Assembly: GCF_020194175.1 (NCBI RefSeq)
Contig: NZ_JADYVX010000041.1
Coordinates: 1 to 64,000 of the forward strand
Direction: 5' to 3'
Source: Bradyrhizobium sp. BRP22
GTDB lineage: Bacteria > Pseudomonadota > Alphaproteobacteria > Rhizobiales > Xanthobacteraceae
DNA length: 64,000 nucleotides
The notes under the pieces: generated by a model
The model's input: the letters and a program-made list of their open reading frames with translations, nothing else
Databases searched by the model: none
What the model was told of the DNA's origin: nothing
Part shown: positions 45,099 through 53,317 of the stretch, piece by piece
Numbering within the stretch: position 1 is the first letter of the stretch
Layout of the letters: every line of letters begins with the position of its first letter
Translations under genes and position numbers: made by a program

Positions 45099-46054
45099 CA
45101 GAAGCTCCTCGACACGAACAGCAACAGCGTTCCGAGCAGACCGAGCATCAGGGCTGCGCCGAGAAATTGCGGAATACGGAAAACCCGCATCTTCGCCGTC
45201 GCGGTCTCAAATAGCGCGAGCAGGAAACCTGCAACCACGAGCTTGACGACATAGGCGCCGGCGCCGACGGCGTAGGCCACCAGGCCGGAGCCGAACACCG
45301 CGATCTTCCAGGGCATGAACACGCAGGCGATCAACGATATGTACAGCAGGAGCTTGAGGAAGGCGCCGAATTCGATCATCGCGAGATGGCGCCCCGAATA
45401 TTCGAGAACCATCGCCTCATGGACCATGGTCAGTTCGAGATGCGTCGCTGGATTGTCGATCGGGATGCGCCCGTTCTCCGCGAGCGCGACCATGATCAGC
45501 GCAATCAACGCCATCCCAAGCGACACCCGCAATCCGACGTAGGACGAAGCCAGGACGTTTGCGACCGTCGACAATTGCGTCGAACCGGCCACCAGCGCCA
45601 GGCAGAACACCATCAGCAGCATCGCCGGCTCTGCCAGCGCGGCGATCATCACTTCACGGCTGGAGCCGATGCCGCCGAAGCTGGTGCCGACATCCATGCC
45701 CGCGAGCGCCAGGAAGAAGCGCGCGCTTCCCAGCAGCGCGACGATGGCGATCAGGTCCGCCGTCCAGTTGAACAGCAGGCCAGTCGCAAACGTCGGCACC
45801 AGGGCGGCGGCCACCCAGATCGCGGCAAAGGTCACGTAGGGCGTTACCCGGAACAGCCACGAGGCGTTGTCGGCGAGCACCACTTCCTTGCGCATCAACC
45901 GCAGCAAATCGCGGTAAGGCTGAAAGACCGAAGCTCCCTCCCGGCGCACCAGGCGGGCCTTGACCTTGCGCACGAAGCCGGTCAGCAGCGGCGCAAGCAG
46001 CAGCACCAGCAGCATCTGCGCGCCCTGAACCATGATGTCGGAGATCACGACCAT
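45098..46054 (-). CDS. HyfC-like (NuoH-type) membrane anchor subunit (Ehr cluster)
   Basis: The 318-residue protein is homologous to HycD/HyfC and NuoH, the membrane subunit that contacts the catalytic module and forms the quinone or proton entry path. It has about eight helices, with RLVRREGASVFQPYRDLLRLMRKE near the N-terminus typical of the family and an LELTMVHEAMVLEYSG segment later. The ATG at 46054 (MVVISDIMVQG) overlaps the HyfB-like 3' end by 10 bp; an upstream frame to 46144 lies wholly inside the previous gene. Confidence 0.91.
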   Translation of the reverse strand: MVVISDIMVQGAQMLLVLLLAPLLTGFVRKVKARLVRREGASVFQPYRDLLRLMRKEVVLADNASWLFRVTPYVTFAAIWVAAALVPTFATGLLFNWTADLIAIVALLGSARFFLALAGMDVGTSFGGIGSSREVMIAALAEPAMLLMVFCLALVAGSTQLSTVANVLASSYVGLRVSLGMALIALIMVALAENGRIPIDNPATHLELTMVHEAMVLEYSGRHLAMIEFGAFLKLLLYISLIACVFMPWKIAVFGSGLVAYAVGAGAYVVKLVVAGFLLALFETATAKMRVFRIPQFLGAALMLGLLGTLLLFVSRSF

Positions 46055-48063
46055 ATCGCGAGCACCAGCAGCAGCGTGACGAGGGTCGCGAAGACGAGAC
46101 TGAGATAGCGGCGGATCGTCAGGAATTGCAGACGATTGAGCCACCCGGCTGAGAAGGCGACGGCGCCTGCGATCGGCCGATAGCCTCGCTCCCAGATCAG
46201 GTCATGCAGTTCGATCCTGAGCCGCGCCGGCCTGACGTCGCCGGGCGGCGGCATCTCGACGTGATCGCGCGCATGGAAGGCCAGCGTGCCGAATACGCGG
46301 CGGATCGGCTGAGCAAAGCTTTCGCCGGAATATTGCGCAGCCGGCACGGGATCGGAAAATCCGCAGCCCCACGCCGGCCCTCGCCGCAGCGCGCGGGAGG
46401 CGAAGCGATGAATGAAGAACGCGGCCGACGAAGCGCAGATCGTGATGAACACCATCACCAGCAGTCCGTTATACGAACTGCGGCTGTCCGCGATCGGCAC
46501 GATCGAAAGCCAGGCCTCGTTGACCTGGATCGGCATGCGGCCACCGAGGATGTCGATGCACACGGGCGAGAGCGCGTCGATCACCAGTCCTGGCAGGATG
46601 CCGGTAAACAGGCACAGGCCGGCAAGGACAAACATCGCGGCGAGCGAGTAGCGGTCGACTTCGCCCGCCGCGTCCGCCGGCGCGCTGCGCGGCCGCCCGA
46701 GGAACGTAACGCCATAAGCCTTGACGAAACAGGCCGCCGCCAGCGCTGCCGCAAGGGCCAGCGCAGCACCGACCGCGGGCACCATGATCTTCAGCGCCCA
46801 TTGCGGCAGGTCCGGACTTTGCAGCACGGCCTGGAACATCAGCCATTCCGACACGAAGCCGTTGAATGGCGGAAGCGCCGAGATCGCGACGCAGCCGACC
46901 AGCGCGGCGAAGCTCGTCTTTGGCATGCGGTGGATCAGGCCGCCCAGTTTGTCCATGTTCCTCTCGCCGGTCGAGGTCAGCACGGCGCCGGCTCCGAAGA
47001 ACAACAGGCTCTTGAACAGCGAGTGGTTGAGCACGTGAAACAGCGCGGCGGTCAACGCGAGCGCGGCCGCGAGGCGCATGCCGTTGGCCTGGAACCCCAG
47101 CGCAAGGCCGAGACCGACGAAGATCACGCCGACGTTTTCGATGGTGCTATAGGCCAACAGACGCTTCAGGTCCTGCTCCATCATGGCGTAGAGAATCCCC
47201 ATCATGGCCGTGACGGCGCCGAGGAAAAGAACGATCACGCTCATCCACCAGGCCGGCTGTCCCAGCAGATCGAAGATCACACGGATGAAGCCGTAGATCG
47301 CGACCTTGGTCATGACACCGCTCATCAGTGCCGAGACGTGGCTCGGAGCCGCCGGATGCGCCAGCGGCAGCCAGACGTGCAATGGCACCAGGCCGGCCTT
47401 GGAGCCGGCACCGAGCAGCATCAGGATCAGCACCAGTCCGACGGCGCCGGGCGCATGTTGTGCGGCGCGGATGGCCGCAAATCCATAATCGCCCGCCGGT
47501 CCCGCCAGGAGGCCAAAGGCCAGCAGCAGCGCCAGCGTGCCGAAGCTTGCCATCACCAGGTAGACGTAACCCGCCGTGGCATTTCCGGGTTCGCGGTGAT
47601 GCGCGAGCACCAGCGCCCATGACGCCAGCGACATGAACTCCCAGCAGAGCAAGAAGGAAAACGCATCGTCGGCCAGGATCACGAGGTTCATGCCGGCAAG
47701 AAACGCCGGAAAGAACGGAAGCACCCGATGCGGCTCGGTTTCATGGTGGCCGTAACCAAGACCGTAGAGGCTTGCGGCCGCTCCACCGAAATTGACGACG
47801 ACCAGAAAGAAGGAAGCGAGATTATCCAGGCGGAAATGCGCGCCGAGCCATGGCAGCCCGACCGGCAGGACGAGCGCAGAGGTTTCCGGCGCGCCCCTGA
47901 TCAGCCAGTTCATCGCGGCTGCAGTCGCGACGACGGAGATGGTCATGGTCATGCCGTAGACGACGCCGGCGGCATTCCTTGAGCGGCTCAACACGATCGC
48001 CAGCGCGGCAGCCGCCAGGAGCGCCGCGACGCACGACATCTGGAGAGCGACCGCCGACATCAT
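46045..48063 (-). CDS. HyfB-like (NuoL-type) membrane subunit (Ehr cluster)
   Basis: The 672-residue NuoL/MrpA-type protein has about 16 helices and is the first membrane subunit of the cluster. The antiporter core holds GSKAGLVPLHVWLPLAHPAAPSHVSALMSGVMTK, with the channel Lys residues. A EQDLKRLLAYSTIENVGV segment follows. The C-terminal ~80 residues carry the extra helix seen in HyfB. Its ATG shares a base with the XRE regulator stop (TGATG), so regulator and structural genes are on one message. Confidence 0.92.
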   Translation of the reverse strand: MMSAVALQMSCVAALLAAAALAIVLSRSRNAAGVVYGMTMTISVVATAAAMNWLIRGAPETSALVLPVGLPWLGAHFRLDNLASFFLVVVNFGGAAASLYGLGYGHHETEPHRVLPFFPAFLAGMNLVILADDAFSFLLCWEFMSLASWALVLAHHREPGNATAGYVYLVMASFGTLALLLAFGLLAGPAGDYGFAAIRAAQHAPGAVGLVLILMLLGAGSKAGLVPLHVWLPLAHPAAPSHVSALMSGVMTKVAIYGFIRVIFDLLGQPAWWMSVIVLFLGAVTAMMGILYAMMEQDLKRLLAYSTIENVGVIFVGLGLALGFQANGMRLAAALALTAALFHVLNHSLFKSLLFFGAGAVLTSTGERNMDKLGGLIHRMPKTSFAALVGCVAISALPPFNGFVSEWLMFQAVLQSPDLPQWALKIMVPAVGAALALAAALAAACFVKAYGVTFLGRPRSAPADAAGEVDRYSLAAMFVLAGLCLFTGILPGLVIDALSPVCIDILGGRMPIQVNEAWLSIVPIADSRSSYNGLLVMVFITICASSAAFFIHRFASRALRRGPAWGCGFSDPVPAAQYSGESFAQPIRRVFGTLAFHARDHVEMPPPGDVRPARLRIELHDLIWERGYRPIAGAVAFSAGWLNRLQFLTIRRYLSLVFATLVTLLLVLAIWS

Positions 48064-48377
48064 CAGGGCATCCGACCTCCCGCCACCTTGTCGTTGGAAC
48101 GATCACCTGGCGAGGCATTGTCTGATGCCGCCCGATCCTTCAGCCGCACCCCGCGGCCCTGCCCGCTGCTCGCCGTCCCCTCGTTGATCAGTTCGACCCC
48201 GGCTTTCTCGAGGGCGGTGATCAACTTCATCAGCGAATCGACGTTGCCGCGAACCACGGTGTCGCTCGCTTCCATGCGTTGGATCGTAGGAACCGACAGT
48301 CCCGAGAGATCAGCAAGCTGCCGTTGGTCAATTCCCAACAGACCCCTGGCCGCCCGCATTTGTCCTGCAGTGATCAT
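48063..48377 (-). CDS. XRE-family helix-turn-helix regulator heading the Ehr cluster
   Basis: The 104-residue protein has a Cro/C1-type HTH (about 5-60), with QMRAARGLLGIDQRQLADLS and a recognition helix at VPTIQRMEA. The C-terminal 35 residues are polar and probably disordered. Its stop overlaps the HyfB-like start by one base, so it is the first cistron of the operon and likely controls its own transcription. An inverted repeat GATATCTAAGATATC lies 84-98 bp upstream of its start as a candidate operator. The inducing signal is unknown. Confidence 0.87.
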   Translation of the reverse strand: MITAGQMRAARGLLGIDQRQLADLSGLSVPTIQRMEASDTVVRGNVDSLMKLITALEKAGVELINEGTASSGQGRGVRLKDRAASDNASPGDRSNDKVAGGRMP

Positions 48378-48460
48378 CAGCCTGGCCGCCGAAGTGTTTC
48401 CCAGCGCGCATCAAATATCGTGTTTCGATCCTAACTAATGATGTCGTAAAAGCAAGAACT

Positions 48461-48475
48461 GATATCTAAGATATC
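48461..48475. promoter_or_regulatory. Candidate operator of the Ehr operon
   Basis: GATATCTAAGATATC has two GATATC hexamers (each self-complementary) in symmetric arrangement about TAA. It is AT-rich in a GC-rich region and lies upstream of the XRE gene. The layout fits binding by a dimeric Cro/C1 regulator. Confidence 0.5.
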
Positions 48476-48512
48476 TTCGCCCCCCGGGGGACGCGCAGGC
48501 GTCGTGAGCGTT

Positions 48513-48606
48513 CCGTCATTGCGAGGAGCGATAGCGACGAAGCAATCCATTTGTCCCAGGCGGGGACATGGATTGCTTCGCTACGCCGCTACGCTCGCAA
48601 TGACGG
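48513..48606. repeat. Dispersed palindromic repeat, family A copy 2
   Basis: It starts CCGTCATTGCGAGGAGCGAT and ends with GCTCGCAATGACGG in inverted orientation. It matches the copy at 25282-25357. The right arm carries a short internal duplication (CTACGCCGCTACGCT). It lies between the Ehr operon promoter and the MFS gene 3' end. Confidence 0.75.
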
Positions 48607-48646
48607 TCGCTTACAGATGTCCGTGCCGCGCCAGGCTCGCGTGGCG

Positions 48647-49855
48647 TCAGGACTCGACGTCGGGACGAGCAGCGGCGTCGGCCGGAGTCCTCGGCTTCAG
48701 CAATGTTGCGCAGACCAGTCCGAGCGCGACCATGATTGCGGCTGACGTCAGCAACGTCGGCACCTTGCCGGCATGCGCGAGGCCGAAGCCGTAGGCAATC
48801 GGGCCTACGGTCTGCCCCATGAAGAAGAAGAACGAATGCAGGGACATCGCGGTCGCGCGTGCCTCCACCGATAATTCGCTGGCGAACACCTGCAGGCAGC
48901 CGTGGATCATGTAGAAGCCCCAGCCCATCACCAACAAATTGAGTGCTTGGATCTTCCAGCCAGGACCGAACGCCACCGCAACAAGCTGGACGCCGACCAG
49001 CGTCGCGCCGGCGATCATCATGCCCTTGACGCCGAGCCGTGGGAGAAAGCGCGACACAGTCATGGTGTAGAAGAGGCCGCCCACCGCAAAGCCCGCGATG
49101 ACGATGCCTGCGATCGACAGCGAGGTCTCGCCGATATCGAACAGGAACGACGCCACGAATGGAAACAGGCCGAGCACGCAGCAGCCCTCGATGAAGACAG
49201 CCGAATAGCAGATGGGTGCGTTCGGATTGGTGAAGATGGTCCGGTAGCCGTGCTTCAAGGCGGAGAGGCTTGTCTTCGGCGGATGCGCCAGCTCCGCGCC
49301 GCGAAAGCCGGCGACCGCTGCGAGTGAAGCCAGCACGACCAGCGCGCCGAGCACCGCAAGCACGCCGCGCCAGCCGAGGAAGTCGCCGATCAGGCCCGAG
49401 GCTGTGGCACCGAGCAGATTGCCGCTCATGGAACCGGCGAGCGTCCGCCCGATCGCGACCTGCCGCTTGTCCGGCGCCACCAGGTCGCTGGTCAGCCCGA
49501 GCGCCACCGGAAACACGCCGCCCGCGCCGATGCCGGCAATGATGCGTGTCGCAAACAGCATCGGGAACGATGTCGCCAGCGCGCCGAGGATATTAGCGAT
49601 CCCGAGCAGCACCAGGCAGGCGATCATCAACCGCGCCTTGCCGAACAGGTCGGCAGCAGCGCCTACCAGCGGCTGGACGATCGCGAAGGTAAAGGCGAAC
49701 ACGGCCGCAAAGCTGGCGGAGATTGCGATGCTGATGCCGAGGTCGTCGGCGACGTGCGGCATCACGGGATCGAGTGCGCGCCCCGACAGGCTCGCGGCAA
49801 AGCTCGTGAATGCAATGACGTTGAGTGCCGGCGGCAAGCGGCTATGTGCGGTCAC
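48647..49855 (-). CDS. MFS transporter (12-helix drug:proton antiporter type)
   Basis: The 402-residue major-facilitator protein has about 12 membrane helices. The motif A region between helices 2 and 3 reads LVGAAADLFGKARLM, a DHA1-like variant. GIGAGGVFPVALG and GNLLGATASGLIG are glycine-rich helix-packing segments. The start is a GTG at 49855, 19 bp after the kdsA stop, so it may be cotranscribed with kdsA. The substrate is not predictable; sugar efflux and drug export are both seen in such transporters. Confidence 0.88.
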   Translation of the reverse strand: MTAHSRLPPALNVIAFTSFAASLSGRALDPVMPHVADDLGISIAISASFAAVFAFTFAIVQPLVGAAADLFGKARLMIACLVLLGIANILGALATSFPMLFATRIIAGIGAGGVFPVALGLTSDLVAPDKRQVAIGRTLAGSMSGNLLGATASGLIGDFLGWRGVLAVLGALVVLASLAAVAGFRGAELAHPPKTSLSALKHGYRTIFTNPNAPICYSAVFIEGCCVLGLFPFVASFLFDIGETSLSIAGIVIAGFAVGGLFYTMTVSRFLPRLGVKGMMIAGATLVGVQLVAVAFGPGWKIQALNLLVMGWGFYMIHGCLQVFASELSVEARATAMSLHSFFFFMGQTVGPIAYGFGLAHAGKVPTLLTSAAIMVALGLVCATLLKPRTPADAAARPDVES

Positions 49856-49874
49856 GACTTTGCCAACTGCCCCC

Positions 49875-50726
49875 TCAGCGCGCGGCCTTCTTGGCCAGCG
49901 CGTCGAATTCCATCAGCGTCCTGACGAGCCCCTCGAACTCGCGGAGCGGCACCATGTTCGGCCCGTCGGACGGCGCGTGATCGGGATCGGGATGGGTCTC
50001 GATGAAGACGCCAGCCACGCCGACCGCCACGGCTGCGCGCGCCAGCACGGGCACGAATTCGCGTTCGCCGCCCGAGGCCGTCCCCTTCCCGCCTGGCTGC
50101 TGCACCGAATGGGTGGCGTCGAAGATGACCGGCGCGCCGGTGGTGCGCGCCAGGATCGGCAGCGCGCGCATGTCGGAGACCAGCGTGTTGTAGCCGAAGG
50201 ACACGCCACGCTCGGTCACCAGCACATTCGGATTGTTGGCGGCGGTCAGTTTCGCAACCACATTGGCCATGTCCCACGGCGCCAGGAACTGTCCCTTCTT
50301 GACATTGACGACCTTTCCGGTCGCCGCCGCCGCAAGCAGTAGATCGGTCTGGCGGCAAAGGAACGCCGGAATCTGCAGCACGTCGACCGCCCCCGCCACC
50401 TCCGCACACTGCGCGGGCTCGTGCACGTCGGTCAGCACCGGCAGGCCGAGCGAGGATCGGATCTCGGCAAAGATCGGCAGCGCCTGAGTTAGCCCGATAC
50501 CGCGCGCGGCGGATGCGCTGGTGCGGTTGGCCTTGTCGAAAGAGGTCTTGTAGACCAGCCCGACCTTGAGGCGACCAGCGATCTCTTTCAGCGCGCCAGC
50601 CACCTCCAGCGCATGCGCCCGGCTCTCGAGCTGGCATGGCCCGGCGATGATCGATATCGGCAGATCATTGCCGAACTTGACCGGGCCGACGCTGACGGTC
50701 GATGCCGCCGAGATCTTGGAGCTCAA
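49875..50726 (-). CDS. kdsA: 3-deoxy-D-manno-octulosonate 8-phosphate synthase
   Basis: KdsA condenses phosphoenolpyruvate with arabinose 5-phosphate to make Kdo-8-phosphate for lipopolysaccharide core. The 283-residue TIM barrel has ISIIAGPCQLES at the N-terminus, KTSFDKANRTS in the substrate site, and FDATHSVQQPGG further on. The start is set at the TTG at 50726 because AGAAGGA lies six bases upstream and because longer in-frame starts would translate a perfect hairpin (50746-50768). This start gives the usual family length. It lies 94 bp after the NIPSNAP gene. Confidence 0.93.
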   Translation of the reverse strand: MSSKISAASTVSVGPVKFGNDLPISIIAGPCQLESRAHALEVAGALKEIAGRLKVGLVYKTSFDKANRTSASAARGIGLTQALPIFAEIRSSLGLPVLTDVHEPAQCAEVAGAVDVLQIPAFLCRQTDLLLAAAATGKVVNVKKGQFLAPWDMANVVAKLTAANNPNVLVTERGVSFGYNTLVSDMRALPILARTTGAPVIFDATHSVQQPGGKGTASGGEREFVPVLARAAVAVGVAGVFIETHPDPDHAPSDGPNMVPLREFEGLVRTLMEFDALAKKAAR

Positions 50727-50745
50727 GGTATATCCTTCTGGTTTC

Positions 50746-50768
50746 GCGCGGACCATGCCGGTCCGCGC
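50746..50768. terminator. 9-bp perfect hairpin upstream of kdsA
   Basis: GCGCGGACC and GGTCCGCGC flank a 5-nt ATGCC loop. It stands between the NIPSNAP gene and the kdsA start, close to the ribosome binding site. It may end NIPSNAP transcription or be a kdsA leader hairpin. Confidence 0.45.
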
Positions 50769-50820
50769 CATCAGGATCAACCCCGTTTACATCAGGAACA
50801 ATACAGGGTTGCGCTGAACC

Positions 50821-51147
50821 TCACTTCAACGCGGAGAACGCCGTCGGCACCAGTAACTGGTTGACGATGTTGCCGACGATCTGGCCATCCTCTTCCGTCT
50901 TCGCCCGCGCCGAAATCCATTCCGGATCGGTCTGGAATGCCGTCCATTTCTTGTCGCGATCGGCCAAGGATTCCCAAGCCAGGATGTAGGTAAGTTCCTG
51001 GTTAGATTCCCCGACCAGCGTGGTGAAGAAGCCAACCTGCTTGATACCGTGCTTCTTCCACAGCTTCAGCGTGGTGGTCTCGAAGCGCTTGAGCAGCGCC
51101 GGCAGCCGCCCCGGCAGGCAACGATAGACGCGGGTTTCGTAGATCAT
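50821..51147 (-). CDS. NIPSNAP-family protein
   Basis: The 108-residue dimeric alpha-beta barrel protein is of the NIPSNAP family. It has the typical start MIYETRVYRCLPGRLPALLKRF, the middle VGFFTTLVGESNQELTYILAW, and DRDKKWTAFQTDPEW. Bacterial members have no firmly known reaction; some are linked to small-molecule or vesicle functions by homology only. It is on the same strand as kdsA and pyrG but is separated from both, so it may be a single-gene unit. Confidence 0.88.
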   Translation of the reverse strand: MIYETRVYRCLPGRLPALLKRFETTTLKLWKKHGIKQVGFFTTLVGESNQELTYILAWESLADRDKKWTAFQTDPEWISARAKTEEDGQIVGNIVNQLLVPTAFSALK

Positions 51148-51277
51148 TCGGCAGTCCTCCCTGTTGTTCTTGCGCGCTTGGCGCGGCTCTTATAGCCGTT
51201 GCAGGAAAGACTGTCTTGATCGAGCCATGCACGCCGCGCGGCGGTGCGCGCATAACTTTGCGTGGTTCAATCGTAAG

Positions 51278-51507
51278 GGGCAAAGCGAAACGTGCCCACC
51301 CCAAGCTCGCCGGGGAAATGCCGCGCACTCCAACCTATCTCCTCACCCTGAGGAGGTCGCGCAGCGACCGTCTCGAAGGGGCGAGGCCACCGACGGGGCC
51401 TCATGGTTCGCCGAGCGATGCGCAGCATCGTCTCGAGACGCGCTAGGCGCTCCTCACCATGAGGGGCGACATTTCCGATCAGAAGGTGGGCACGCTTCGC
51501 TTTGCCC
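51278..51507. repeat. Composite repeat: 23-bp inverted arms enclosing a family B copy
   Basis: The outer arms, 51278-51300 (GGGCAAAGCGAAACGTGCCC...) and 51485-51507, are reverse complements with one mismatch in 23. Inside lies a complete family B palindromic repeat (51341-51465). It fills most of the 370-bp gap between the NIPSNAP gene and pyrG; the first 130 bp (51148-51277) shows nothing else I can name. Confidence 0.6.
51341..51465. repeat. Dispersed palindromic repeat, family B copy 2
   Basis: The left end is CCTCACCCTGAGGAGGTCGC and the right end is GCTCCTCACCATGAGG, inverted. GTCTCGAAGG and TCGAGACG are internal arms. The copy is nested inside the 51278-51507 element and is downstream of pyrG. 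Confidence 0.7.
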
Positions 51508-51517
51508 AACCTACGAC

Positions 51518-53149
51518 TTACACCAATCGGCTTTGCGCCATCGCTGCCTGGATGAACGAGGCAAACAGCGGGTGCGGTTCGAAGGGCCGCGATTTCAGTT
51601 CGGGGTGGAATTGCACGCCGATGAACCAGGGATGGTCCTCGTACTCCACGATCTCCGGCAGCACGCCGTCGGGCGATAGCCCGGAGAAACGCAGTCCGTG
51701 CTGCTCGAGTCGATCCTTGTAGGCCGTGTTGACCTCGTAGCGGTGCCGGTGCCGTTCGGAGATTTCGGTGGCGCCGCCATAGACGTCGGAGACGCGGCTG
51801 CCGCGCTTGAGCACCGCAGGATAGGCGCCAAGCCGCATGGTGCCGCCGAGATCGCCAGCCTGCGATCGCCTCTCCAGTTCGTTGCCGCGCAGCCATTCCG
51901 TCATCAGGCCGACCAGGGGTTCGGGCGTGGGACCGAACTCGGTGGAGTTGGCCTGCTCGATGCCGACAAGATTCCGCGCGGCCTCGATCACCGCCATCTG
52001 CATGCCGAAGCAGATGCCGAAATACGGCACGTCGCGCTCGCGCGCGAATTGCGCCGCGCGGATCTTCCCCTCCGCGCCACGCTGGCCGAAACCACCGGGC
52101 ACCAGGATGCCGTTGACGTGCTCGAGGAATGGCGTCGGATCCTCGTTCTCGAATACCTCGCTCTCGATCCAGTCGAGATTGACCTTCACCTTGTTGGCGA
52201 TGCCGCCATGGGAGAGCGCCTCGATCAGCGACTTATAGGCGTCCTTCATGCCGGTATACTTGCCGACGATCGCAATCGTCACCGCGCCTTCGGGATTGCG
52301 GATGCGCTCGTTGATGACGTTCCAGCTCTGTAGCGCCGGCGGAATCTTCGGTGCGATCCCGAACGCGGCCAGCACCTCGTCGTCGAGGCCGGCGGCGTGA
52401 TAGGCCTCCGGCACGGCATAGATGTTGTCAACGTCGCGCGCCTCGATGACGGCGCTCTCGCGCACGTTGCAGAACAGTCCGAGCTTGCGCCGCTCCTCCT
52501 TCGGAATCTCGCGGTCGGTGCGGCAAAGCAGGATGTCCGGCTGGATGCCGATCGAACGCAATTCCTTCACCGAGTGCTGGGTCGGTTTTGTCTTGAGCTC
52601 GCCGGCACTTGGGATGTACGGCAAAAGCGTCAGGTGAATGTAGACCGCATGATCGCGCGGCAATTCGTTCTTGAGCTGGCGGATCGCCTCGAAGAACGGC
52701 AGGCCCTCGATGTCGCCGACCGTGCCGCCGATTTCGACCAGGACGAAGTCATAGCCGTCGTTGCCGTCGAGCACGAATTCCTTGATCGCGTTGGTGACGT
52801 GCGGGACCACCTGGATGGTGGCGCCGAGATAATCGCCGCGCCGTTCCTTCGAGATGATGTCCTGATAGATGCGCCCGGTGGTGATGTTGTCGGCCTTGGT
52901 CGCCGGCCGCCCCGTGAAGCGCTCATAGTGGCCGAGATCGAGATCGGTCTCGGCTCCGTCGTCGGTCACGAACACTTCGCCGTGCTGGTACGGCGACATC
53001 GTTCCGGGATCGAGGTTGAGATAGGGATCGAGCTTGCGGAGGCGGACCTTGTACCCGCGTGCCTGCAGCAGGGCCCCGAGTGCCGCTGAAGCCAGACCCT
53101 TGCCGAGGGAGGAAACCACGCCGCCGGTGATGAATATGTACCGCGCCAT
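51518..53149 (-). CDS. pyrG: CTP synthase
   Basis: PyrG aminates UTP to CTP using glutamine-derived ammonia and ATP. The 543-residue protein starts MARYIFITGGVVSSLGKGLA, which is the synthetase P-loop. The C-terminal glutamine amidotransferase domain has the nucleophile Cys in FGICFGMQMAV and the His/Glu pair in VQFHPELKSRPF. The length is standard. It lies between secG (168-bp gap) and repeat DNA. Confidence 0.98.
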   Translation of the reverse strand: MARYIFITGGVVSSLGKGLASAALGALLQARGYKVRLRKLDPYLNLDPGTMSPYQHGEVFVTDDGAETDLDLGHYERFTGRPATKADNITTGRIYQDIISKERRGDYLGATIQVVPHVTNAIKEFVLDGNDGYDFVLVEIGGTVGDIEGLPFFEAIRQLKNELPRDHAVYIHLTLLPYIPSAGELKTKPTQHSVKELRSIGIQPDILLCRTDREIPKEERRKLGLFCNVRESAVIEARDVDNIYAVPEAYHAAGLDDEVLAAFGIAPKIPPALQSWNVINERIRNPEGAVTIAIVGKYTGMKDAYKSLIEALSHGGIANKVKVNLDWIESEVFENEDPTPFLEHVNGILVPGGFGQRGAEGKIRAAQFARERDVPYFGICFGMQMAVIEAARNLVGIEQANSTEFGPTPEPLVGLMTEWLRGNELERRSQAGDLGGTMRLGAYPAVLKRGSRVSDVYGGATEISERHRHRYEVNTAYKDRLEQHGLRFSGLSPDGVLPEIVEYEDHPWFIGVQFHPELKSRPFEPHPLFASFIQAAMAQSRLV

Positions 53150-53317
53150 GGGGCCTAACCTTTACCTCGACAACGGCGATTCGCCAAAATGATTCGTGTT
53201 GTCCCGGCAAACATGATGCCGGGCTGCGAGTGACGTAAATTTTACTGCTTAGTCAGGCCGTTAATGGGGCTTCCTGATGCAGGATGCCAGCCCTGCAGCC
53301 TGCATGGCCACCCCGCA

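Noticed and set aside
48378..48646. A tRNA or attachment site next to the Ehr cluster that would mark it as a genomic island
   Set aside because: I found no tRNA, integrase or direct-repeat att site; only the palindrome and a dispersed repeat are present.
53276..53304. ATGCAGG/CCTGCAT inverted repeat downstream of secG as a terminator
   Set aside because: The arms are only 7 bp with a 15-nt loop and no T run; too weak to list as a feature.
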